Assembly: GCF_900168065.1 (NCBI RefSeq)
Contig: NZ_FUZZ01000006.1
Location: 186,001-250,000, forward strand
Length of the DNA stretch: 64,000 bases
Direction: 5' to 3'
Source of the DNA: Chitinophaga ginsengisegetis
GTDB lineage: Bacteria > Bacteroidota > Bacteroidia > Chitinophagales > Chitinophagaceae
Shown here: piece by piece, positions 34,539-42,905 of the stretch
How the letters are laid out: each line of letters opens with the position of its first letter
Numbering within the stretch: position 1 is the stretch's first letter
The notes under the pieces: model-generated
What the model was told of the DNA's origin: nothing
Database searches by the model: none
Seen by the model: the letters and a program-made list of their open reading frames with translations, nothing else
Program-made: the position numbers and the translations under genes

Positions 34539-35631
34539 AAATAAAGACTGGTCCCACCTGGAACATACATTTGAATGGGTGCGTGTAATGCAGGAAGTTC
34601 CGCAGGACGCGCGGTACCATGCAGAAGGTAACGTGGCCGTACATACGCAGATGGTGCTGGCGGCCTTGCAGCAACTACCTGCTTACCGGGAGTTGCCGCC
34701 GGCCGATCAGGAACTGTTGTGGGCCGCCGCACTGCTGCACGACGTGGAAAAGTACAGCACTACGGTTATTGAACCGGATGGACGCATCACGTCCGCAGGC
34801 CATGCCCGCAAAGGCGAAGCGCGCGCCCGGCAAATCCTTTACAGGGAAGTACCCGCGCCCTTCCTCGTCCGCGAGCAGATCGCCAAACTGGTGAGGTACC
34901 ACGGCCTGCCGTTGTGGATCTTTGAAAAGCCCGATCCGCAGAAAGCACTGATCACCGCCAGCCTGGAAGTAAACACCCGGCTGCTGGCGTTGCTGGCCCG
35001 TGCCGATGCGCTCGGCCGTATCTGTACCGATCAGGCAGACCTGCTCTACCGGCTGGATTGCTTTGAAGAATTGTGCAGGGAAAATAATTGCTGGGGACAA
35101 CCACGCCCGTTTGCCACACCGCAGGCGCGCATGGAATACCTGTTCAAAACCGGCAGCTCGCCGGACTATGTGCCGTTTGAAACGCCGCAAACGCCGGTCA
35201 TACTGATGAGCGGACTGCCGGGCGCCGGGAAAGACACGTACATACAGCGGCATTATAAACAACTGCCGGTCATCTCCCTGGATCATATCCGGCAAACCAT
35301 GAAAATAAGCCCTACTGATAAAAGTGGCAATGGCGTAGTGATCCAGGCCGCGAAGGAACAAGCCAGGATCTATCTCCGGGAAAAAAAATCCTTTGTATGG
35401 AATGCCACCAACATCACCCGGCAAATGAGGGAACAGTTGATCAGTCTTTTTACAACGTATGAAGCAGCGGTAACTATTGTGTATGTGGAAGTGCCGGCAG
35501 CGAAGCTGTTACAGCAAAACCGGCAGCGGGAAGAAGTGGTGCCGGCGGCAGCAATGGAGCGGTTGATCGGGAAACTGGAAGTGCCTACCAGTGCAGAAGC
35601 GCATGAGTTGAAAATAGCAGTCAGCAGTTAG
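34522..35631 (+). CDS. HD-Pnk bifunctional RNA end-healing enzyme
   Basis: The N-terminal domain is an HD phosphoesterase with H33, H41, the HD pair H73-D74 (LLHDVEKYST), H94 (SAGHARKG) and H127 (RYHG). The C-terminal domain is a P-loop kinase with GLPGAGKDTY (231-240) and SLDHIR (D254). This architecture matches Runella slithyformis HD-Pnk, a 2',3'-phosphoesterase plus 5'-OH polynucleotide kinase often encoded beside an ATP-dependent ligase. I choose the ATG at 34522 because AAGGAGGT precedes it by 4 bases, a rare strong Shine-Dalgarno here; ATG 34507 is in frame but upstream of it. The frame is intact, 369 residues. Confidence 0.88.
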   Translation: MWQLSENKDWSHLEHTFEWVRVMQEVPQDARYHAEGNVAVHTQMVLAALQQLPAYRELPPADQELLWAAALLHDVEKYSTTVIEPDGRITSAGHARKGEARARQILYREVPAPFLVREQIAKLVRYHGLPLWIFEKPDPQKALITASLEVNTRLLALLARADALGRICTDQADLLYRLDCFEELCRENNCWGQPRPFATPQARMEYLFKTGSSPDYVPFETPQTPVILMSGLPGAGKDTYIQRHYKQLPVISLDHIRQTMKISPTDKSGNGVVIQAAKEQARIYLREKKSFVWNATNITRQMREQLISLFTTYEAAVTIVYVEVPAAKLLQQNRQREEVVPAAAMERLIGKLEVPTSAEAHELKIAVSS

Positions 35632-35653
35632 CCATTGGCTACTGCTGACTGCT
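35616..35653. terminator. Bidirectional terminator between HD-Pnk and dcd
   Basis: A stem of about 17 bp with one bulged T (AGCAGTCAGCAG mirrored by CTGCTGACTGCT) and 3-base loop overlaps the HD-Pnk stop. T-rich sequence follows on the plus side. Confidence 0.8.
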
Positions 35654-35659
35654 TCTTAT

Positions 35660-36196
35660 TTAGAATTCATTCCGCCACATCATGCTCTCCACCGGTTTAA
35701 TGGTGCGACCATTATATTTGGCATTTCCTTTTTTATTATAGAGTGTTTCTACTTCGCCTTCTACCACAAAGTAGATCAGCTGACCAATGGGCATGCCTGC
35801 GTATATGCGTACAGGTTGTGCACAGGAAATTTCCAGGGTCCAGGTGTTGCAGAATCCTACATCGCCTTTACCGGCGGTAGCGTGGATGTCGATCCCGAGG
35901 CGGCCCGTGCTGGACTTGCCTTCCAGGAATGGCACATGTGCATGCGTTTCGGTATACTCTTCTGTTACGCCGAGGTAAAGGGTGCCGGGTTGTAACACAA
36001 ACCCTTCCTCCGGAATTTCAAAATGATCAATTTCATTGTGTTTGCGCGCATCCAGTACACGGTCTTTGTAGGTGGCCAGGTATTTACCCAGGTGCACGTC
36101 ATAAGAATTGGTACCCAGGTATTTCCGGTCATAGGGAGCAATAACGATAGTGCCTTTTTCAATTTCCTCCAATATCCGTTTGTCTGACAGAATCAT
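35660..36196 (-). CDS. dcd: dCTP deaminase
   Basis: Deaminates dCTP to dUTP, feeding dTMP synthesis. The 178-residue protein begins MILSDKRILEEIEKG and has YDVHLG, FLEGKSSTGRLGI with the catalytic-region Ser/Arg residues, IHATAGKGDVGFCNTWTLEI and YAGMPIGQLIYF. Full length. A bifunctional dCTP deaminase/dUTPase cannot be excluded from sequence alone. It converges on the RNA-repair cassette. Confidence 0.93.
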   Translation of the reverse strand: MILSDKRILEEIEKGTIVIAPYDRKYLGTNSYDVHLGKYLATYKDRVLDARKHNEIDHFEIPEEGFVLQPGTLYLGVTEEYTETHAHVPFLEGKSSTGRLGIDIHATAGKGDVGFCNTWTLEISCAQPVRIYAGMPIGQLIYFVVEGEVETLYNKKGNAKYNGRTIKPVESMMWRNEF

Positions 36197-36320
36197 GCTT
36201 AGGTTCGTTTAGTTTTAGTGAGCTGTATTGTTAGCTTTTAGTTTTCAGCTGTTGGCATTTAGTGAAAGACCTGCTGCCAAAAGCTGTTTTTTCTGCTTTT
36301 TTGCTTTAATTTGGCAAGAT

Positions 36321-36941
36321 ATGCCATTAATACGAACGATACAAATTGATCCGGAAACGAAGCTGGGTGTATGGAAGATAACAGAAACGGAGAATTTTTT
36401 CCAGGAGAAGGTAAGCATCAGCCGGGCTATTCACCATCCGCATAAACGCTTACAGCATTTTGCGGGCAGGTACCTGCTGGTAACGCTTTTTCCGGAATTC
36501 CCCATTCAGGAAATTACGGTTACCCATACCCGTAAACCGGTGCTGGCATGTGATAGCTATCATTTTTCCATTTCACATTGTGGCGATTATGCAGCCGCTA
36601 TCGTAAGCACCAAGGCAGCGGTGGGCATAGACATTGAAGAAGTAAAACCTAAAGTAGAACTGGTGTCGCACAAGTTCCTGTCGCCTTCAGAACGGTCGTT
36701 TATCGATCCAAAACATGAACTGTCGCATAAAACAATCTGCTGGAGCGCCAAAGAAGCCATGTTTAAATGGTATGGCCGGGGAAGTGTTGATTTTAAGGAG
36801 AATATGAAATTGCATCCCTTTGTTTTTCAACAGGCCGGTTTCATTACTGCCGATTTTAACAAACAGGATACAAATACCCGGTTATATTTGCAATATATTA
36901 TGGAAAATGACCTATGCCTGGCATGGACTCATCCTGCGTGA
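36321..36941 (+). CDS. 4'-phosphopantetheinyl transferase (Sfp type)
   Basis: Transfers the phosphopantetheine arm of CoA to carrier proteins. The 206-residue protein has the two signature segments: VGIDIEEVKPKVE (about residues 98-110, Asp and Glu bind magnesium) and WSAKEAMFKWYGRG (about 143-156). The N-terminal part has RKPVLACDSYHFSISHCGDYA, matching the PxF-SH motif. I choose ATG 36321; an upstream frame from 36228 runs through a repetitive non-coding-like leader. Shikimate kinase follows after 33 bases. Confidence 0.9.
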   Translation: MPLIRTIQIDPETKLGVWKITETENFFQEKVSISRAIHHPHKRLQHFAGRYLLVTLFPEFPIQEITVTHTRKPVLACDSYHFSISHCGDYAAAIVSTKAAVGIDIEEVKPKVELVSHKFLSPSERSFIDPKHELSHKTICWSAKEAMFKWYGRGSVDFKENMKLHPFVFQQAGFITADFNKQDTNTRLYLQYIMENDLCLAWTHPA

Positions 36942-36974
36942 GGAAAGAATTTATTAAGCACTGTCGCGTTATTT

Positions 36975-37469
36975 ATGAAGATTTATTTACTCGGTTTTAT
37001 GGGTGCCGGAAAATCCTATTGGGGTAAACAACTGGCGGATCACTGGCAACTGCCTTACTACGATCTGGATGAAGTGATTGTGGAAGCAGAGGAGATGGCC
37101 ATCGCTGATATCTTTTCCAGCAAGGGCGAAGATTATTTCCGTGAAAAGGAAAGTCAGCTGCTCCGGGAATTATCCCAACAGGAAAACTTCCTTATCTCCT
37201 GCGGCGGCGGAACGCCCTGTTTCCAGGAGAATATGGATTTTATGAACGATCATGGCACCACCATCTGGATTAATCCTTCCGTGGAAGCAATGGTGGAACG
37301 CCTGCAACGCAAGAAATCCAAACGGCCGCTGATTGCCGGTCTGGAAGATGAAGACCTGATCGGATTTGTGGAGAAGAAAATGGCAGAACGCCTCCCTTTT
37401 TACCAGCAATCAAAGCACATAATTACATCTGATAATATTTCATTGGATACCTTTACGCAAAATTTCTGA
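36975..37469 (+). CDS. aroK: Shikimate kinase
   Basis: Phosphorylates shikimate at O3 in chorismate synthesis. The 164-residue protein has Walker A GFMGAGKSYWG (7-17), DLDEVIV with substrate-binding Asp, FREKESQLLREL, and CGGGTPCF (the substrate Gly-rich loop). RPLIAG near residue 115 is the lid region. The DUF423 gene starts one base after its stop, so translation is probably coupled. Confidence 0.93.
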   Translation: MKIYLLGFMGAGKSYWGKQLADHWQLPYYDLDEVIVEAEEMAIADIFSSKGEDYFREKESQLLRELSQQENFLISCGGGTPCFQENMDFMNDHGTTIWINPSVEAMVERLQRKKSKRPLIAGLEDEDLIGFVEKKMAERLPFYQQSKHIITSDNISLDTFTQNF

Positions 37470-37470
37470 T

Positions 37471-37863
37471 ATGCATAAGAGTTTTTTAGTTTGGGCGGCG
37501 GTATTAGGCGCATTGGCAGTAATTTTAGGCGCATTCGGTGCGCATAAACTGAAAGAGCTGGTGCCCCCTGAAACCGTATCTACTTTTCAGACAGGCGTTA
37601 CTTATCAGTTCTATCACGTATTCGCATTAATTGCTACCGGCATCTTATTTGCTCATGTGCCCGGCAACCAGTTAATCTGGGCAGGCAGGTGCTTCATTAT
37701 CGGGATCATCCTGTTTTCCGGTTCGCTGTATTTGCTCACGATGCTCAAAACCACCGGCAGCGTAGGTTTGAAAGGCATTGGCATCATTACGCCTATTGGA
37801 GGGGTATTTTTTATTGCCGGCTGGATCTGCCTGCTGGCAGGGATTTTAAAATTAAAAGCATAA
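37471..37863 (+). CDS. DUF423 family membrane protein
   Basis: A 130-residue integral membrane protein with four predicted helices; the first contains the signature VLGALAVILGAFGAHKLK, followed by FQTGVTYQFYHVFALI. Family function is unknown. It lies in the operon from the phosphopantetheinyl transferase to ftsK, one base after aroK and 13 bases before the alpha/beta hydrolase gene. Confidence 0.9.
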   Translation: MHKSFLVWAAVLGALAVILGAFGAHKLKELVPPETVSTFQTGVTYQFYHVFALIATGILFAHVPGNQLIWAGRCFIIGIILFSGSLYLLTMLKTTGSVGLKGIGIITPIGGVFFIAGWICLLAGILKLKA

Positions 37864-37876
37864 AGCATTCTCGTAT

Positions 37877-39301
37877 ATGTACAGAGGTTTTTGGGTGTTG
37901 ATAGTGAGTTTACTGACCGGGTCAGTGGGAATGGCGCAGGATAATGTAAATATTGCCGGTAAATGGTACGGCACCTTTAAACTTTATTACGGAGATAAAT
38001 ACCGGATGATCGTAAACCTGGAGAAGGATGGCGCAGGCTATAAAGGAACACTTGAGCTACCCGAAATGTCGGACAACGACCAGTTTGAGATAGAAACAGT
38101 GGTGTATCGAAGGGATACCCTGCTGCTGCGTATCGACGGAATGCGGTTCGCCTTCACCGGCGTATGGGATCCGGCTGCAAAGCAGTTCAGGGGTATTACC
38201 GGCCTGGGCGATGATCAAAGTGATACAGACCTCGGGCGGAAAGAAATTACAGTCGGAGAGGTATACAAAAGACCACAGGAACCAAAACCGCCTTTCCCGT
38301 ATTATACGGAACAGGTGAGGTTTAATAATGTAAAAGATAGTGTTACACTCGCCGGAACGTTCACCCGTCCGGCGGCCCAGGGCAAATACCCCGTGGTGTT
38401 ACTGCTTTCCGGCTCAGGTCCGCAGGACAGGAACGAGGAAATTGCAGGGCATAAACTTTTCCTGGTGCTGGCCGATTATTTCGCCCGTAACGGCATCGCT
38501 ACCCTGCGTTACGACGACCGGGGCTTTGGCGCCTCTACCGGCGATTTTGATACATCCGATATCTACGATTTTTCGCATGATGCGCTTACCGCGCTGAAAT
38601 ACCTGAAAGCAAGAAAGGATGTGGATATCTTCCGTACCGGCGTACTCGGACACAGCGAAGGCGCTATCGTAGCGCAGATAGTGGCCGCAAACAATCCAGG
38701 GGTGGCTTTTGTAATATCAATGGCAGGGGTGGGCGTAAGCGGCCGCGAACTGATCGATCAGCAATCGGCCGCCAAAGGGAAAATGGCCGGTAAACCGGAT
38801 AGCCTGATCCTGGCCGACCAGGTGCGCATGAAGCCTTACTGGGATCTCCTGGCAAGCGACAGCAACATTGCCGCTATCACGCCACGGGCCCAGGAAATTC
38901 TCCGGAATATATACCGTAATTCAAGTGAAGACGTTAAGAAAGGACAAACAGAAGATGAATTGATACGGAGGGCCAATATGAGTCGGGAAACAATTTCGTT
39001 ATTAAGATATAAGCCGCTGACATACCTGAAACAGATCAAATGCCCGGTTATGGCTATCAACGGCACCGCAGACATACAGGTGGACGCCACCACCAATCTG
39101 AAAGAAATTGAACGCGCATTGAACGAAAATGGTAATCTGCTCACAACAATCCGTAAGTTTGATGGATTAAACCATTTGTTTCAGCGCTGCAAAACATGTG
39201 ATGTGAGCGAATACGGTGAGCTGGAGCAAACCATTGATCCCCTGGTTCCCGAGTTTATGGCACACTGGATCTTACAGTTGCCGCCGTCGGAGGGCAGGTA
39301 G
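37877..39301 (+). CDS. Secreted alpha/beta hydrolase
   Basis: A 474-residue exported esterase/peptidase-like enzyme. A signal peptide (LIVSLLTGSVGMAQ) is followed by a ~120-residue beta-rich domain, then an alpha/beta hydrolase fold: PVVLLLSGSGPQDRNEEI (oxyanion region), LRYDDRGFGAST, the nucleophile elbow GVLGHSEGA (about residue 258), candidate acid in NGTADIQVDA and the His in DGLNHLFQ. The substrate is unknown. Same operon as aroK and ftsK. Confidence 0.85.
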   Translation: MYRGFWVLIVSLLTGSVGMAQDNVNIAGKWYGTFKLYYGDKYRMIVNLEKDGAGYKGTLELPEMSDNDQFEIETVVYRRDTLLLRIDGMRFAFTGVWDPAAKQFRGITGLGDDQSDTDLGRKEITVGEVYKRPQEPKPPFPYYTEQVRFNNVKDSVTLAGTFTRPAAQGKYPVVLLLSGSGPQDRNEEIAGHKLFLVLADYFARNGIATLRYDDRGFGASTGDFDTSDIYDFSHDALTALKYLKARKDVDIFRTGVLGHSEGAIVAQIVAANNPGVAFVISMAGVGVSGRELIDQQSAAKGKMAGKPDSLILADQVRMKPYWDLLASDSNIAAITPRAQEILRNIYRNSSEDVKKGQTEDELIRRANMSRETISLLRYKPLTYLKQIKCPVMAINGTADIQVDATTNLKEIERALNENGNLLTTIRKFDGLNHLFQRCKTCDVSEYGELEQTIDPLVPEFMAHWILQLPPSEGR

Positions 39302-39322
39302 TCCCAAATCTGAAATTATAAT

Positions 39323-41956
39323 ATGTCCAAGAATAAACTGAAAACCGAAAAACCGGAAAGCAAGAAACCACCGAAAAGCCCCGCACCGAACCCGGATGTA
39401 TTGAAGAAAGACAAGGAGCCTGAGGTGAAGGTAAAAGAGCTGGTAAAAGATGAGCGCACCCACAAAGTACTGGGCGTGTTCTTTCTTTTGCTGTCTGTTT
39501 ATTGCTTTATTGCTTTCACTTCCTATCTTTTTACCTGGGAAGATGACCAGGATAAAATTTTCCATTATTCTACCAGGGAATTATTTTTTGGAGATGTAAA
39601 AGTAGATAACCTGCTCGGCCGCCTGGGTGCTTACGTATCGCATAACTTCTTCTTTTATGGCGTAGGTATCGCAGCCTATTTGTTCTGCTACTTCTTTTTT
39701 ATCATCGGTGTAAATTTCATCGTTGGCCGCCGGGTATTCCGTATCTGGCGCAGTATAAAATATATCCTGTTTGGTGTGCTCTTTATCAGCATGACAATGG
39801 CCTTCGCCATTGGCGGCGGCGATTTCCCCTGGGGCGGCGCCCTGGGCGATGCCCTGAATAAATGGACCACCGGCTTTGTAGGTAAAACAGGAACCGCCCT
39901 GCTGCTACTGGTAGTGGGCTTCTCCTGGCTCATCTGGAAATTTAACTTCGACTTCAAATGGCCGGAGAAAAAGATAAAACTGCCAAAACCGGTACCCGCT
40001 GCAGCTCCGGTAGCTCCAGTGATGCAAACAACAGCGGCAACACCCGCTGCCACTGCAAAAGAAGACGCACGTAAAAATGGTCTCCGCGAAGAAGGCGGCG
40101 TAATGGTAATTCCGCCACATGCAGAACCGGAAGAAGACGAGGAAGACCTGCCACCGATGCAGCTGGTAGAAAGAGAAGACATCACCGTGATCCCTTCTGC
40201 CCACGCAGCTTATTTACCTCCCGAACCGGCTTACGAAAACGAGCCGCCTGTTGAGGAAGAAGAAGAGGAGGAAGAAGAAGACCCGGGACCATTATTGTAT
40301 ATAGAAGAAATGCCCGAACAACCGCTTGCCCCTGTCAGCAAAAAGAAAGGGGAGCCGGTAGAAGTGGCCTTCGAAATAAAACCCACTTACCAGGACGAGG
40401 AAGACGAAGTGGAAGAAATAGCGCCCACCCGGCCGGTGGAACCCGTGGATCCTTACGATCCGTCGCTGGATCTGAGAGATTATAAGTTCCCGACCCTGGA
40501 TCTGCTGGAAAATCACAACGCTGATAAAGTGATTGTGCAGGACACTGCCGAACTGGAAAAGAATAAGAACCAGATCATTGACACACTCAAGAACTATGAT
40601 ATTTCGATCCAGAAGATCAGTGCCACAGTAGGACCAACGGTCACCCTGTACGAAATTGTGCCGGCTGCCGGCGTTCGTATCTCCCGTATTAAAAACCTGG
40701 AAGATGACATTGCGCTGAGCCTGTCGGCTCTCGGTATCCGTATCATTGCGCCTATTCCGGGCAAGGGTACCATTGGTATTGAAGTGCCCAACGTAAAGAA
40801 AACCATCGTATCTCTCAAAAATATGCTGGCCTCGGAGAAATTCCAGACCAGCACAATGGATCTGCCCATTGCCATTGGTAAAAAGATCGACAACGAAAAC
40901 TTTATTGCCGATCTGGCCAAGATGCCCCACCTGCTGATGGCAGGTGCTACCGGTCAGGGTAAATCCGTTGGTATCAACACTTTGCTGGTATCATTGCTGT
41001 ACAAAAAACATCCTTCCCAGCTGAAGTTTGTATTGGTAGATCCCAAAAAAGTGGAGCTGTCGTTGTACAAGCTCATTGAGAAACACTTCCTGGCCAAATT
41101 ACCCGGTGAAGATGATGCGATCATTACCGATACCAAAAAGGTGATCCACACGCTCAATGCCCTGTGTATTGAGATGGACCTGCGGTACGACCTGCTCAAA
41201 GAGGCCGGTACCCGTAACATCCGTGAGTACAATGGTAAATTCACCCAGCGTCGTCTCAATCCGCTGAAAGGCCACCGCTACCTGCCGTTCATCGTGCTGG
41301 TGGTAGATGAGTTTGCGGATCTGATCATGACAGCCGGTAAGGAAGTGGAAATGCCGATTGCCCGTTTGGCCCAGCTGGCCCGTGCAGTGGGTATCCACCT
41401 GATCATTGCCACGCAGCGCCCTTCTGTAAACATTATTACCGGTACCATCAAGGCAAACTTCCCGGCCCGCGTGGCCTTTAAGGTGTCTTCCAAAATAGAT
41501 TCCCGTACCATCCTGGATATCGGCGGCGCCGAGCAGCTGATAGGACAGGGGGATATGCTGGTTTCCTTCAACGGGGAACTGGTACGCCTGCAGTGCGCCT
41601 TTGTGGATACGCCGGAAGTGGAAAATGTGGCCGAATTCATTGGTAACCAGAAGGGTTACCCCGATGCTTTCCTGCTACCGGAATATGTAGACGATAAGGA
41701 TCCGGATGGCCGCGAACTCAGCATCGCCGACCGGGACCCGCTGTTTGAAGAGGCTGCACAGGTGATTGTTACCACCCAGCAGGGATCCACCTCCCTCCTG
41801 CAACGCAGGATGAAGCTGGGATACAACCGCGCCGGGCGCCTCATGGATCAGCTGGAGGCTGCCAATATCGTAGGCCCCAATATGGGAAGCAAAGCCAGGG
41901 ATGTGCTGGTGAAAACAGAAAGCGAGCTGAATGAAATCCTTAATAATTTGTTATAA
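39323..41956 (+). CDS. ftsK: FtsK/SpoIIIE DNA translocase
   Basis: The 877-residue motor pumps chromosome ends across the division septum. Four or five hydrophobic helices lie between about residues 50 and 205 (VLGVFFLLLSVYCFIAF first). A linker of about 170 residues rich in Pro and Glu follows. The motor part has the alpha/beta subdomains, Walker A GATGQGKSVG (about 541) and Walker B-like VLVVDEFADLIM (about 655). The winged-helix gamma domain begins near GSTSLLQRRMKLGYNRAGRL. All FtsK parts are present. LolA follows, a common order in Bacteroidetes. Confidence 0.94.
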   Translation: MSKNKLKTEKPESKKPPKSPAPNPDVLKKDKEPEVKVKELVKDERTHKVLGVFFLLLSVYCFIAFTSYLFTWEDDQDKIFHYSTRELFFGDVKVDNLLGRLGAYVSHNFFFYGVGIAAYLFCYFFFIIGVNFIVGRRVFRIWRSIKYILFGVLFISMTMAFAIGGGDFPWGGALGDALNKWTTGFVGKTGTALLLLVVGFSWLIWKFNFDFKWPEKKIKLPKPVPAAAPVAPVMQTTAATPAATAKEDARKNGLREEGGVMVIPPHAEPEEDEEDLPPMQLVEREDITVIPSAHAAYLPPEPAYENEPPVEEEEEEEEEDPGPLLYIEEMPEQPLAPVSKKKGEPVEVAFEIKPTYQDEEDEVEEIAPTRPVEPVDPYDPSLDLRDYKFPTLDLLENHNADKVIVQDTAELEKNKNQIIDTLKNYDISIQKISATVGPTVTLYEIVPAAGVRISRIKNLEDDIALSLSALGIRIIAPIPGKGTIGIEVPNVKKTIVSLKNMLASEKFQTSTMDLPIAIGKKIDNENFIADLAKMPHLLMAGATGQGKSVGINTLLVSLLYKKHPSQLKFVLVDPKKVELSLYKLIEKHFLAKLPGEDDAIITDTKKVIHTLNALCIEMDLRYDLLKEAGTRNIREYNGKFTQRRLNPLKGHRYLPFIVLVVDEFADLIMTAGKEVEMPIARLAQLARAVGIHLIIATQRPSVNIITGTIKANFPARVAFKVSSKIDSRTILDIGGAEQLIGQGDMLVSFNGELVRLQCAFVDTPEVENVAEFIGNQKGYPDAFLLPEYVDDKDPDGRELSIADRDPLFEEAAQVIVTTQQGSTSLLQRRMKLGYNRAGRLMDQLEAANIVGPNMGSKARDVLVKTESELNEILNNLL

Positions 41957-42088
41957 TATGTTAAAGCGGTTGGAATTTATTACCCTTTCTCAGGAAATAT
42001 AATGAATTTTGCACCCTGTAAAAACCTACACGGCTATACCGGCATGGCATTTGTCTTTGTTGGGTAGCACAAACTAAAAAAAACTACG

Positions 42089-42748
42089 ATGAAGAAATTT
42101 GTATTAACCGGAATGTTGTTGAGTGGTATCATTTTCAGCGGCATGGCACAATCTAAGGGCGCGTCAGACCCAAAGGCAAAAACCGTTCTGGATGGTGTTA
42201 GTAATAAATTCAAATCATTAAAAACTGTAGTCGCTAATTTTATATTGAAAGTAGAAGGCGCTAATAACAGCGTATCCGATTCCAAAAAAGGTACTGTTTA
42301 CCTGAAGGGAGCTAAATATAAAGTAACGCTGCCCGGACAGGAAATTATCAGTGATAACAAAACTTCCTGGACGTACGCCAAAGATGTGAATGAAGTAACT
42401 ATCAATAACGTGGATCAGAGCAGCGGCGCCATGACACCGGCCAAACTGTTCACCAACTTCTACGATAAAGATTATTTGTACAAACTGGAAGCAGAAACCC
42501 AGGAAAAAGGTAAAGTATACCAGAACGTGGAACTGACACCTACAGATAAATCGAAGACTATTTTTAAGGTGATTGTTTCGGTAGATAAGAAGAACCAGAG
42601 TATTGCAAAGATGAAGGTGTTTGAGAAGAATGGTAACCATTATACTTACGAAATCACCAATTTTACACCTAATACCAACCTGAGCGATGCTACCTTTACC
42701 TTCGACGCCAAAAAATATCCTGGCGTGGAAGTAGTAGATCTCCGATAG
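42089..42748 (+). CDS. lolA: LolA-like outer-membrane lipoprotein carrier protein
   Basis: A 219-residue periplasmic protein with a signal peptide (FVLTGMLLSGIIFSGMAQ). The mature part has the LolA half-barrel pattern: VLDGVSNKFKSLKTVVANFIL, KGTVYLKGAKYKV, EIISDNKTSWTY, and a C-terminal ITNFTPNTNLSDATFTFD. It would shuttle lipoproteins from the inner to the outer membrane. Position directly after ftsK supports the call. A strong terminator follows. Confidence 0.88.
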   Translation: MKKFVLTGMLLSGIIFSGMAQSKGASDPKAKTVLDGVSNKFKSLKTVVANFILKVEGANNSVSDSKKGTVYLKGAKYKVTLPGQEIISDNKTSWTYAKDVNEVTINNVDQSSGAMTPAKLFTNFYDKDYLYKLEAETQEKGKVYQNVELTPTDKSKTIFKVIVSVDKKNQSIAKMKVFEKNGNHYTYEITNFTPNTNLSDATFTFDAKKYPGVEVVDLR

Positions 42749-42764
42749 TATAAGATTTTAGTAT

Positions 42765-42838
42765 AAAAGCCACCGGAGCGCAGATTACAGCGGTAAATGT
42801 TGCAAAACATCCCGTAATCTCCGCTCCGGTGGCTTTTT
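42765..42838 (+). terminator. Intrinsic terminator after lolA
   Basis: A stem of about 23 bp with one mismatch (AAAGCCACCGGAGCG arm, 42765-42787 with 42814-42836) and a 26-base loop, ending in TTTTT. Confidence 0.88.
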
Positions 42839-42847
42839 GCAAGAGGC

Positions 42848-42878
42848 TTTGTGCTTTCTGCTTATTTATTTACCTTTG
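42848..42878 (+). promoter_or_regulatory. Consensus Bacteroidetes promoter of lpd
   Basis: TTTG (42848-42851), 19-base spacer, TACCTTTG (42871-42878). This is the best promoter match in the window and gives a leader of about 20 bases before the ATG at 42906. Confidence 0.8.
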
Positions 42879-42905
42879 GCAAGTTCAATTTAAAAATTAA
42901 ACAAT

